Below are positions 6,393-13,889 of a DNA stretch of 15,472 bases, piece by piece. This DNA is from an uncultured Lachnospiraceae bacterium (lineage in GTDB: Bacteria; Bacillota; Clostridia; Lachnospirales; Lachnospiraceae): positions 1 to 15,472 of the forward strand of contig CALDLG010000113.1 of assembly GCA_937910785.1 (NCBI GenBank). Reading direction: 5' to 3'. Every line of letters starts with the position of its first letter. The first letter of the stretch is position 1. Below the pieces are notes generated by a model, which worked only from the letters and a program-made list of their open reading frames with translations, had not been told where the DNA came from and searched no databases. A program made the translations under genes and the position numbers.

Positions 6393-8828
6393 ATGAAATT
6401 CGGCTATTTTGATGACGCCAACCGGGAATATGTCATCACTACCCCCAAAACCCCGCTGCCCTGGATCAACTATCTGGGCTGCAATGAATTTTTCACACTG
6501 ATTTCCAATACCTGCGGCGGCTATACTTTCTATAAAGATGCAAAGCTGCTGCGTCTGACCAGATACCGTTATAATGATGTGCCCTCCGATATCAACGGCA
6601 AATATTTCTACATCAAAGATAACGGCTGTGTATGGAATCCCGGCTGGAAACCGACCCAGACTGAGCTGGACAGCTACGAATGCCGCCATGGCATCGGATA
6701 CAGCCGCTTTACAGGAGCCAAAAACGGACTGGAAGCTTCCGTTCTGACCTTTGTTCCAATGGACGATAACTGCGAGGTCAGTCAGATCCGCCTGACCAAC
6801 AGGTCTTCCGAAGCCAGAAGCATTTCACTCTTTTCCTACGTGGAATGGTGTCTGTGGAATGCCGACGACGATTCCAGAAACTTTCAGCGAAATTTGAGCA
6901 CCGGCGAGGTAGAAGTCGTCGGCTCTACGATTTATCATAAGACAGAATACAGAGAACGCCGGAATCATTATGCCGTCTATTCGGTCAATGCTCCGACAGA
7001 CGGCTTCGATACGAGCCGGGATGCTTTCCTCGGCGCTTACCGCGGCGCAGCCAATCCGGAAGCGGTTGAAAACGGCAGGTGCACGAACTCCATGGCAAGC
7101 GGCTGGTCTCCCATCGCTTCCCACCAGATTAATCTGGAGCTCGCCCCCGGCGAGACGAAATCCTTTGTATTCGTGCTGGGCTATGTGGAAAATCCCGAAG
7201 ATGAAAAATGGGAAGCTCCCGGCATCATCAATAAAAAGCCGGCGGACCGGATGCTCGCAAAATATCAGACGGACGCTGACGTTGACAGAGCGTTTACCGC
7301 ACTGAACGATTACTGGATGGGCCTTCTTTCCAAATACAGCGTAAAATCCTCCAATGAGAAAGTAGACCGCATGGTCAACATCTGGAACCAGTATCAGTGT
7401 ATGGTAACCTTCAATATGTCCCGTTCCGCGTCCTATTATGAATCAGGCATCGGCCGGGGCATGGGCTTCCGGGACTCCTGTCAGGATCTTCTCGGCTTCG
7501 TACATCTGATTCCCGACCGGGCAAGGCAGCGTATCATCGACATTGCCTCCACCCAGTTCCAGGACGGCAGCGCTTATCATCAGTATCAGCCTCTGACCAA
7601 AAAGGGCAACTCCGATATCGGAAGCGGCTTCAACGACGATCCGCTATGGCTGATTGCCGGGACCTCGGCTTATATCCGGGAAAGCGGAGATACCTCCATA
7701 CTGACGGAACCTGTTCCTTTCGATAATGATATGTCAACAGCTGCGCCGTTAATGAATCACCTGAAACGCTCCTTCGACTATATCGTAAACCATAAAGGAC
7801 CTCATCATCTTCCGCTGATCGGACGCGCAGACTGGAACGACTGCCTGAACCTGAACTGTTTCTCCGAACATCCGGGTGAATCCTTCCAGACCTTCGGCCC
7901 ATCCGAGGGACCCGTAGCGGAATCCGTCTTTATCGCGGGCATGTTCGTCAAATACGGGGAAGAATACGCACAGTTATGCGAGCTGATGAACGATCAGGCT
8001 GAGGCAGACCGGGCAAGAGCCGAGGTAAAAGTAATGTACGATGCCATTTTGAAGGACGGTTGGGACGGCGACTGGTTCGTCCGCGCCTATGACGCGTACA
8101 GTCACAAGATCGGTTCCAGAGAATGCGAAGAAGGCCAGATCTATATCGAACCGCAGGGCTTCTGTGTTCTTGCCGGCGTCGGCGTGGAGGAAGGGCTTGC
8201 AGAAAAGGCTCTGGATTCCGTCAAGGAGAGACTGGATACGAAATACGGCGTGATGATCTTACAACCAGCCTATACAAAATACCATCTGGAACTCGGCGAG
8301 GTCTCGTCCTATCCACCGGGCTATAAAGAAAACGCGGGAATATTCTGCCATAACAATCCCTGGGTTTCCATCGCGGAGACCGTAATCGGCCGCGGCAGCC
8401 GGGCTTTCGAGATCTATCAGAAGACCTGTCCCGCCTATGTGGAGGAAATCAGTGAGATCCATCGAACGGAGCCTTATGTGTATTCTCAGATGGTGGCCGG
8501 CGCGGACGCCAAATTCCATGGTGAAGCCAAGAACAGCTGGCTGACCGGCACCGCCGCATGGACCTTCGTCAATATTTCCCAGTATATTCTGGGCGTATAC
8601 CCCACGCATACGGGACTGCGCATCGATCCCTGCGTCCCCGCAGGCTTCGGAGATTTCGAGCTCACGAGAAAGTTCCGGGAAGGAACCTATCATATTCAGG
8701 TTGTAAATCCCGATAATGTGGAAAAGGGTGTGAAATCCGTTACTGTTGATGGGCAGGTGATCGACGGTTGTGTCATTCCTTATGTAAAGGGAAAAGAGAA
8801 ATATGAAGTAGTTGTTGTCTTAGGGTAG
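6393..8828 (+). CDS. cbp: cellobiose phosphorylase (GH94)
   Basis: An 811-residue cytoplasmic enzyme that would split cellobiose with inorganic phosphate into alpha-glucose 1-phosphate and glucose (EC 2.4.1.20), saving one ATP per disaccharide. The sequence is strikingly like Clostridium thermocellum cellobiose phosphorylase from the first residues (MKFGYFDDANREYVIT) to the end, and the length is the same. It shows an N-terminal beta-sandwich (to about 290), a helical barrel and a C-terminal beta domain. Family-typical motifs include FQRNLSTGEVE, the glycine-rich GIGRGMGFRDS around Arg355, ADWNDCLN with the likely general acid Asp483, FCHNNPW with His653 and LTGTAAW with Thr718-Gly719. The last two belong to the phosphate-binding region in this family. 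AAGGAG lies 10 nt before the ATG. There is no signal peptide, so cellobiose must be imported, and the divergent ABC transporter is the obvious source. The nearest alternative is a cellodextrin phosphorylase, which is usually much longer. Confidence 0.96.
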   Translation: MKFGYFDDANREYVITTPKTPLPWINYLGCNEFFTLISNTCGGYTFYKDAKLLRLTRYRYNDVPSDINGKYFYIKDNGCVWNPGWKPTQTELDSYECRHGIGYSRFTGAKNGLEASVLTFVPMDDNCEVSQIRLTNRSSEARSISLFSYVEWCLWNADDDSRNFQRNLSTGEVEVVGSTIYHKTEYRERRNHYAVYSVNAPTDGFDTSRDAFLGAYRGAANPEAVENGRCTNSMASGWSPIASHQINLELAPGETKSFVFVLGYVENPEDEKWEAPGIINKKPADRMLAKYQTDADVDRAFTALNDYWMGLLSKYSVKSSNEKVDRMVNIWNQYQCMVTFNMSRSASYYESGIGRGMGFRDSCQDLLGFVHLIPDRARQRIIDIASTQFQDGSAYHQYQPLTKKGNSDIGSGFNDDPLWLIAGTSAYIRESGDTSILTEPVPFDNDMSTAAPLMNHLKRSFDYIVNHKGPHHLPLIGRADWNDCLNLNCFSEHPGESFQTFGPSEGPVAESVFIAGMFVKYGEEYAQLCELMNDQAEADRARAEVKVMYDAILKDGWDGDWFVRAYDAYSHKIGSRECEEGQIYIEPQGFCVLAGVGVEEGLAEKALDSVKERLDTKYGVMILQPAYTKYHLELGEVSSYPPGYKENAGIFCHNNPWVSIAETVIGRGSRAFEIYQKTCPAYVEEISEIHRTEPYVYSQMVAGADAKFHGEAKNSWLTGTAAWTFVNISQYILGVYPTHTGLRIDPCVPAGFGDFELTRKFREGTYHIQVVNPDNVEKGVKSVTVDGQVIDGCVIPYVKGKEKYEVVVVLG

Positions 8829-8928
8829 CCCATACGGAAAGCTCATGCAGCATGAAGAGGTCGTTGTTTTGAGATAACTCATACGGAAAGCTCGTGTCAG
8901 CATGAAGCAGTCGTTATTTGGGGATAAC
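8803..8928 (+). repeat. imperfect tandem repeat (about 50 bp, 2.5 copies) covering the 3' end of the phosphorylase gene
   Basis: Copy A (8803-8851) contains the last codons and stop of the phosphorylase gene. Copy B (8852-8901) and a partial copy C (8902-8928) follow directly. All begin ATGAAG, continue as variants of a GTTGTTGTTTTG segment and reach a stop (TAG, TAA, TAA). A and B then share CATACGGAAAGCTC. In the gene's sense, the copies would read YEVVVVLG, HEEVVVLR and HEAVVIWG, each followed by a stop, but A and B differ by one base in length, so the copies are out of phase. This looks like duplication of a gene tail. Confidence 0.8.
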
Positions 8929-8940
8929 CATCAAAAGAAA

Positions 8941-8975
8941 CAGGGTAGTGAATGCACTTCACCGCCCTGTTTTTT
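8941..8975 (+). terminator. bidirectional terminator between phosphorylase and ABC genes
   Basis: CAGGG-TA-GTGAA pairs with TTCAC-CG-CCCTG (one G-U pair and one mismatch) around a short loop and is followed by six T on the plus strand, ending phosphorylase transcripts. On the minus strand the same stem is followed by TTTCTTTT, so it can also end the converging ABC operon. The stop codon of that operon's last gene (8959-8961) lies inside the hairpin. Confidence 0.82.
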
Positions 8976-9600
8976 CATACCCGCGCCGGCCTCCGCTCCG
9001 GAAGCGAAGATTCCGCATTCCAAAGGTCAGCCCGATCAACAGAAAAGCTCCGGCGATCAGCCAGGTTTTTCCTGTCTTTATTCCGGCGCTCATCCGAAAC
9101 AGCCAGAACACGCCGAGCTGTTTCTTCATGCCATAGCAGGCAAGGTAGTAAACCACATCTGCCATATAGCCCATGACTGCATTGCCGCCGATACCGGAAA
9201 CTGTAAATCCGATGCTTCCCAAAAAGAATGCGGACGCAAATCCGCCATAAAGATGAAACCAGTGCACCTCGCATTCATTCAGGTACAGGATTGCGGTCAA
9301 CAGCAACGTGAGCGCAGCCAGCGCACAGACAGAATACAACAGACGGACCGCATAGACTACGGAACAGCTTTTTTTCTTCGATGCGATCACATCCCGGATG
9401 CTGTCATCCTGTTCCGGCAGAAAAACCGGCGTAAGCATCGCAGCACCCACAAAAGGAAAAAACATCTCGAACGTTTTTCCCACTTCCGCTCCTTTCAATG
9501 CCGATACCGGAAAGATGAACAGCGTTACAAACAGAATGCCGCAGGCGGACCCAAAAGGCAGCCAGAAAAAATGCCGCAGATTTATTTTCAGAATCTCCAT
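8959..9600 (-). CDS. ABC-2-like membrane protein (second permease of the ABC exporter)
   Basis: A 213-residue hydrophobic protein with about six predicted membrane segments (approximately residues 11-33, 46-60, 80-105, 115-137, 140-157 and 180-196) and a basic C-terminus. It shows no catalytic motif. It is encoded directly after the larger membrane protein, overlapping it by 13 bp, and shares an operon with an ABC ATPase. I therefore read it as the second transmembrane subunit of that transporter. The ATG at 9600 sits within the end of the upstream gene. The purine-rich GGGGG about 8 nt before it and the overlap suggest coupled translation. The family is not recognised beyond this. The substrate is unknown; export of an antimicrobial peptide, lipid or similar compound is the usual job of such units next to a two-component system. 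Confidence 0.72.
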   Translation of the reverse strand: MEILKINLRHFFWLPFGSACGILFVTLFIFPVSALKGAEVGKTFEMFFPFVGAAMLTPVFLPEQDDSIRDVIASKKKSCSVVYAVRLLYSVCALAALTLLLTAILYLNECEVHWFHLYGGFASAFFLGSIGFTVSGIGGNAVMGYMADVVYYLACYGMKKQLGVFWLFRMSAGIKTGKTWLIAGAFLLIGLTFGMRNLRFRSGGRRGYEKTGR

Positions 9601-10739
9601 CCTCCATACCCCCTTCTTTTCTTCTCATATACCATTATTTCCACCGCGATGCAGACGGCTGCCAGGATAAAATAGCAGGTTCGGTTCCATACAAACACTC
9701 CCTGACCGCTCCGGAATACCGAACTGTTCCCCAGCTCATTATGCCGTATCAGAAGCGTCCATTTGGTAATGCCGCCGCTCAATTCCGTTGACTGCACAGC
9801 CCAGAACCACCAGATACCCTGTACAAATACCGCAAGCAGGGGCGAAACCAGCTCCGTCAGAAGCATGGCAAAGGATGTCACGAACAGTAGCTCCGGAAGC
9901 AGCCAGACAACGGTCAGAAGAACCGCTTTTCCCCAGACGATATTCATTTCCGGATACAGGCCGTTCAGCCGCACGACCGTATAAACGAAACTGACAACAA
10001 GCGGAAGCAGCAGGCAGCCGGTCAGCGCCGCATACCGTATTCCTGCGATTTTCGCGGAAGAGGCTTTTCTGCCATAGATCAGGGCCTCCGCTTTCGCCCG
10101 CCTGTCCAGATCTCCAAAGGCTGCGGCCGCAAAAACCGGCATAATTGCCAGAAAAATCCCCATGTAATCACAATACAGTCTGGCATATACCTCTCCCAGC
10201 GCAGCTCCTGTTACATTCTCCCGATATTCCGTAAGCGCATCCTCATAGCGTTTGGGAGCCTGCCCAAATTGCGAAATCAGATTCCTGTCACTATAGGAAG
10301 AACCGCCTCCGATCAGCCGGTCAGCCTCCTGCATCAATTCCCTGAAGCGCTCGTAACTTAAACCGGGCGGCAGAATGCAGGATTCATCTTCCGTAAAAGA
10401 ATGAAACTCCTCTCCGGTAAGCCCTGTCAGTTCTTCGATGACCGCGGCCATCTCCAGACGTTCCGCCTCTTTCAGATATACTTTCTTATAAAACGACATC
10501 GGCCATGCCGCGTAATAGCCCTGCAGATATTCTCCGACCAGATTCTGCACGGCCGCCGGCATGATGATCTCAGGCGACTCCACCACCATCGTTCCATAGG
10601 ATTCCAGACCGGGGACAGGCTCTGCCATCCGCTGTGAAAGCTCCGGCACAAACTGTGTCCGGAAACCGAGCAGCATGACCGTTACGAAGACCCAGAAGAT
10701 AATCGAATGAAAATTTTTCTTACACTCCTTTATAAACAT
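9588..10739 (-). CDS. ABC-2-type membrane protein (first permease of the ABC exporter)
   Basis: A 383-residue protein with one N-terminal membrane segment (about residues 12-28), a long predicted extracytoplasmic region of roughly 160 residues, and then five more segments clustered in the C-terminal half. This one-plus-five layout with a large first loop is typical of ABC-2-type permeases. The loop is rich in Glu, Tyr and Leu and includes SYSDRN and KRYEDALTEYREN, with no clear enzymatic motif. The ATG at 10739 has GGAGGT 8 nt upstream, inside the end of the ATPase gene, and the two genes overlap by 10 bp. The ATPase upstream and second permease downstream make this a three-gene ABC transporter. 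The transported compound cannot be read from the sequence. Confidence 0.78.
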   Translation of the reverse strand: MFIKECKKNFHSIIFWVFVTVMLLGFRTQFVPELSQRMAEPVPGLESYGTMVVESPEIIMPAAVQNLVGEYLQGYYAAWPMSFYKKVYLKEAERLEMAAVIEELTGLTGEEFHSFTEDESCILPPGLSYERFRELMQEADRLIGGGSSYSDRNLISQFGQAPKRYEDALTEYRENVTGAALGEVYARLYCDYMGIFLAIMPVFAAAAFGDLDRRAKAEALIYGRKASSAKIAGIRYAALTGCLLLPLVVSFVYTVVRLNGLYPEMNIVWGKAVLLTVVWLLPELLFVTSFAMLLTELVSPLLAVFVQGIWWFWAVQSTELSGGITKWTLLIRHNELGNSSVFRSGQGVFVWNRTCYFILAAVCIAVEIMVYEKKRRGYGGWRF

Positions 10740-11647
10740 ACTTCGCCACCTCCCATCACTTCACAGCCATTCCGGTAAAGACAATACAGATAGGCATCCT
10801 CGCAGTTTGCTTCCAATGCGGCCGCTCCCGGCGCCTCCGGTACCGTCTCAGAAAGAAAACGGACATGGGTATGCATTCCCTGTTTCAACATACCGGTTAC
10901 AATATATTGCTTTCTGATCCGCTCCAGTTCTCTGCCGTCCGCCTCCGCCTGCCAGACCTTTCCTTCAGCCTCCTTCAGAATCTGCAGAAGCGTTCCCTTC
11001 CATAAAATCTCCCCTTCGTTCAAAATGGCCAGATTCTCGCAGGCCGCTTCGATATCTCCCACAATATGCGTGGAAAGAATTACAATCCGGTCCTGTGCCG
11101 TCTCGCACAATAAATTTCGGAACCGGATGCGTTCCTCCGGGTCCAGTCCCGCCGTCGGCTCATCCACGATCAGGACGCGCGGATCATGAAGCAGCGCCTG
11201 CGCAATGCCGAGCCGCCGCTTCATGCCTCCCGACAGACTCCGGATTTTCTTGTTTCTCTCTTCCGAAAGATGCATTTTTTGCAGAAGCATATCCATCCGT
11301 TCCCTCCGCTCCTTCTTCGGCACTTCCGAAAGAACGCCCAGATAATCCAGCGCTTCCTGAACCGACATCGAAGGATACATGGAAAAATCCTGGGGCAGAT
11401 AGCCGATCAGCCCTCTGATCTCTCCCGCCGCTTCAATCGGAACGCCGCATACGGTAATCTTTCCGCTCTGCTTCCCATGCAGCGCCGCGAGTATTTTCAT
11501 CAGCGTGGTCTTCCCTGCCCCGTTCCTGCCAAGCAATCCGAACATTCCCTGATCGATCGTCAGATTCACATCCTTTAAAGCCTGCTTTTTCCCATAAAAT
11601 TTGTTTACATGTTCCAGAATAATCCGGTCCCTGTTTCTCTCTTCCAA
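10730..11647 (-). CDS. ABC transporter ATP-binding protein (exporter type), TTG start
   Basis: A 305-residue ATPase that would drive the two membrane proteins encoded just downstream. All nucleotide-binding motifs are intact: Walker A GRNGAGKTT (residues 40-48), Q-loop Gln86, signature LSGGM (138-142), Walker B LIVDE (159-163), D-loop and H-loop His194. A C-terminal extension of about 90 residues, common in ABC-2 exporter ATPases, follows. The frame stays open another 54 codons upstream across a hairpin-rich spacer that does not look coding. I start at TTG 11647 because GGAGG at 11656-11660 lies exactly 8 nt upstream and the ATPase fold begins at once (RIILEHVNKFYG). The gene follows the histidine kinase gene by 188 bp and overlaps the next gene by 10 bp. 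Confidence 0.93.
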   Translation of the reverse strand: MEERNRDRIILEHVNKFYGKKQALKDVNLTIDQGMFGLLGRNGAGKTTLMKILAALHGKQSGKITVCGVPIEAAGEIRGLIGYLPQDFSMYPSMSVQEALDYLGVLSEVPKKERRERMDMLLQKMHLSEERNKKIRSLSGGMKRRLGIAQALLHDPRVLIVDEPTAGLDPEERIRFRNLLCETAQDRIVILSTHIVGDIEAACENLAILNEGEILWKGTLLQILKEAEGKVWQAEADGRELERIRKQYIVTGMLKQGMHTHVRFLSETVPEAPGAAALEANCEDAYLYCLYRNGCEVMGGGEVCL

Positions 11648-11655
11648 TTTCGTTC

Positions 11656-11660
11656 CCTCC
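11656..11660 (-). promoter_or_regulatory. ribosome binding site fixing the TTG start of the ATPase gene
   Basis: GGAGG on the minus strand lies 8 nt before TTG 11647. No equally good site precedes any ATG or GTG further upstream in the frame, so the long upstream extension is probably untranslated. Confidence 0.75.
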
Positions 11661-11694
11661 GTTTCCGGAACCGCAGACGCCTGCGTTCCTGAAT

Positions 11695-11807
11695 AATTTC
11701 CTATTACATAACAAAATGCCTTCGGCATTATGTTCGGAAGAACCTTCGGTTCTTCCACGCTGTGTCGGAATTTCCTATTACAAAAATGGCGCATGTTTCC
11801 ATGCACC
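11695..11807 (-). other. hairpin-rich leader with a flanking direct repeat, between kinase and ATPase genes
   Basis: Three short stems lie in a row: GGTGCATG-GAAA-CATGCGCC (minus strand, 11788-11807, GNRA-type tetraloop), GGAAGAACC-GAA-GGTTCTTCC (11736-11756) and AATGCC-GAA-GGCATT (11715-11729). The second and third are bracketed by an exact 14-bp direct repeat, AATTTCCTATTACA on the plus strand, at 11695-11708 and 11769-11782. The last stem is followed by TTTTGTTAT, a poor T-tract. The block could set the level of ATPase and permease relative to kinase, or hold a promoter. Neither is proven. Confidence 0.6.
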
Positions 11808-11835
11808 ATCAGTTTAAGAAATATTTTTCAACTTT

Positions 11836-13230
11836 TTATCTACTTTCTCCGATTTTTTTTATCTGCTCTTCTCCATCAGGGAAACTACAGGCAAACACTG
11901 CCGTCACCACACCGCCCGTTTCTCCGGCGCCGTTTTTGATGGACAGCCGGCCGCCGCATTTTTCGCAGATCAATCTGCAGATATAGAGCCCCAGACCGAA
12001 ATGCTGCCGGTCCTTCCGATTTTCTTCCCGGTAAAAAGGTCTTCCGGCCATTTGCAGAGCTTCCTCCGAAAATCCTGCGCCGTTATCCTCCACGCAAAGC
12101 GACAGTTCCGTTTCTTCTTCCTTCCTGCGGCACGTTATGGTCAGCGTGATCCGATCCTTCGTATGCGCGGAAGCATTAAAAATCAGGTTTTCCAATACCT
12201 CCAGCACCAGTTCCTTATCCAGATAAAGCAATGTAACGGCCGGCTCCTTGGTACAATCTGAGCCCGGTATGACATCCGGCTCTGACATGCGGTCCGATCC
12301 CGCTGTTCCGCCTGTCAAAACCACGCCTCCCGTCTGAATCCGGACAATCACGCGTTCATCGATCATCTTCGCCGTATCCCTGCACAGAAGAATCAGTTTA
12401 TCATAGCCGATGTTTTCACATGCCGGCATAAGATCCTCCAGCTTCTGCACCACGCTCATCTTCTGTACATAGTTCTCAAGCCGCAGAATCTGCCGCTGCA
12501 GCATGCCGATAATCTCCAGTTCTTTTTCCTGACCGATGCTTCCGTCCGGAACATAACGCTCCAGCAGATCGGCATAACCCTTCAACACGGTGACCGGATT
12601 GCGCATATCATGGGCAAAGGCGGCGTTCAGCCGTCTCCGTTCCTCCAGAATCCGGAAATTCTCCTGGTTCGTCTCATACAGGGATTCCCGCATCTTCTCG
12701 AAAGCGTCACACACCATGCCAAGCTCGCTTGGCTTTGTCCTGTCCATCTTAAAATCCAGACAATTATCCGTGATCTGTTCCGCAGAATACAAAAGCAGCC
12801 GGATGGGCTTTTCCAGTTCTCTCTTATAATAGAAGTACCCGCCCGCAGCAAGACACAGAATCACCCACAATATTGTCATTACAACCTGTGCAAAAGTAAT
12901 CAGCTGATATCTGATTTTTTCCCCCACTGTCATGTCGGCGCTGTTATGAAAAACATAATGCTTCACTCCGTTTTCCGTCTCATAAACCGTATAATTTTTC
13001 CCTTCATAAAGAACCGAATATGTCTTCGCTTCCTCTTCCGAAATATCATAGTCGTTTCCGGTGAAAAAAGATTCGATATACCAGGACTGCCAGTCGTTAG
13101 CCAGATATCCGATCTGATAGGTTCCCATAACCGCGAGCAGAACCGGAATCGGCATATAGAGCAGAATGCGCCATTTCAGGGAATTTCTCAGTGAAATCTT
13201 CCGGGCGCTTTTCTTTTTCATCTGACCCAT
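11836..13230 (-). CDS. sensor histidine kinase
   Basis: A 464-residue membrane kinase, partner of the response regulator encoded just upstream. It has two membrane segments (about residues 21-42 and 110-134) enclosing an extracytoplasmic sensor of about 65 residues rich in Tyr, Glu and Asp, then a HAMP-like linker and the dimerisation helix with phospho-acceptor His207 (AHDMRNPVTVLKGYADLL). The catalytic domain has the N-box around NLIFNASAHT, G1 DNGAGF and G2 FGLGLYICRLI. Between the dimerisation domain and the N-box there is an extra stretch of about 30 residues (around 300-332) containing two GSD...EP.V units 12 residues apart, not usual for the family. The gene overlaps the regulator by 13 bp. 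A second ATG at 13221, in an ATGA overlap with the regulator stop, is an equally plausible start. It is followed by the ABC ATPase gene. Confidence 0.94.
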   Translation of the reverse strand: MGQMKKKSARKISLRNSLKWRILLYMPIPVLLAVMGTYQIGYLANDWQSWYIESFFTGNDYDISEEEAKTYSVLYEGKNYTVYETENGVKHYVFHNSADMTVGEKIRYQLITFAQVVMTILWVILCLAAGGYFYYKRELEKPIRLLLYSAEQITDNCLDFKMDRTKPSELGMVCDAFEKMRESLYETNQENFRILEERRRLNAAFAHDMRNPVTVLKGYADLLERYVPDGSIGQEKELEIIGMLQRQILRLENYVQKMSVVQKLEDLMPACENIGYDKLILLCRDTAKMIDERVIVRIQTGGVVLTGGTAGSDRMSEPDVIPGSDCTKEPAVTLLYLDKELVLEVLENLIFNASAHTKDRITLTITCRRKEEETELSLCVEDNGAGFSEEALQMAGRPFYREENRKDRQHFGLGLYICRLICEKCGGRLSIKNGAGETGGVVTAVFACSFPDGEEQIKKIGESR

Positions 13231-13889
13231 TTATATCCAAGCCCCCATACCGTTTCCAGATGCCGTTCCGCTTCCACCTCACGCAGTCTGACGCGGATGC
13301 GCCTGATATGCTCCGCCACCACACTGCTGCCGCCCTCTGCGTCATATCCCCAGAGCAGCTCATAAATACGTTCTTTGTCAAAAACCTGTCCGGCATTTTC
13401 GGAGAGCAGTTCCAGAATCTCAAACTCTTTTTTCGGAAACTCCAGCGCCCTGCCATCCACTGTCACCGTTTTGGCCGTATAATCGATTGCAATCTTTCCG
13501 AAATAACGCACGTTCGCCTGCCTTGCGCTGCGGCGCTCCCGTCTGATATGAGCCGCAACCCGCGCTCCCAGCTCATCAATGGAAAAAGGCTTCACCATAT
13601 AATCGTCACCGCCGGCGGCAAAGCCTTTGATCTTATCCGCATCCTCTATCCTCGCCGTCAGGAAAATAATCGGACAATTTACATAATCACGAATCTGTCT
13701 GCAGACGGACAAACCGTCCATACCCGGCATATTAATGTCGAGAAGAATCAAATCCGGATTCCATTTTATCTTTTCCAGCGCTTCCGTTCCATTTCCGGCT
13801 GAAAGCGTCTCATACTGATTCAATTCAAGGTAATCTTTTAATAAACTGACAACGTCCTCCTCGTCATCGACAATCAGAATTCTGTACAT
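13218..13889 (-). CDS. OmpR/PhoB-family response regulator
   Basis: A 223-residue transcription factor. The receiver domain (1-115) has the acidic pair Asp8-Asp9, phospho-acceptor Asp51 in LILLDINMPG, Thr78 and Lys100 in VKPF. The C-terminal winged-helix DNA-binding domain (about 128-223) has the typical LEFPKKEFEILELL, VVAEHIRRIRVRLR and WGLGYKWV segments. The ATG at 13889 has GGAGGT 8 nt upstream, inside the end of the MBL-hydrolase gene, which it overlaps by 16 bp; it overlaps the kinase gene by 13 bp at its other end. The layout predicts that it controls the adjacent ABC transporter in response to the signal read by the kinase. Its target sites cannot be assigned with confidence. Confidence 0.95.
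   Translation of the reverse strand: MYRILIVDDEEDVVSLLKDYLELNQYETLSAGNGTEALEKIKWNPDLILLDINMPGMDGLSVCRQIRDYVNCPIIFLTARIEDADKIKGFAAGGDDYMVKPFSIDELGARVAAHIRRERRSARQANVRYFGKIAIDYTAKTVTVDGRALEFPKKEFEILELLSENAGQVFDKERIYELLWGYDAEGGSSVVAEHIRRIRVRLREVEAERHLETVWGLGYKWVR

Noticed and set aside
8803..8928. CRISPR-like or REP-like array
   Set aside because: There are only 2.5 imperfect copies with no spacers, and the first copy is part of a coding region. Local tandem duplication explains it better.
8902..9675. 257-codon open frame on the plus strand after the phosphorylase gene
   Set aside because: It is antisense to the ABC membrane protein genes, starts in a decayed repeat copy without a ribosome binding site, runs through the terminator hairpin and gives a low-complexity, Gln/Lys/Pro-rich product.
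13191..13802. 203-codon open frame on the plus strand
   Set aside because: It is the antisense shadow of the response regulator gene, with no ribosome binding site and no recognisable domain.
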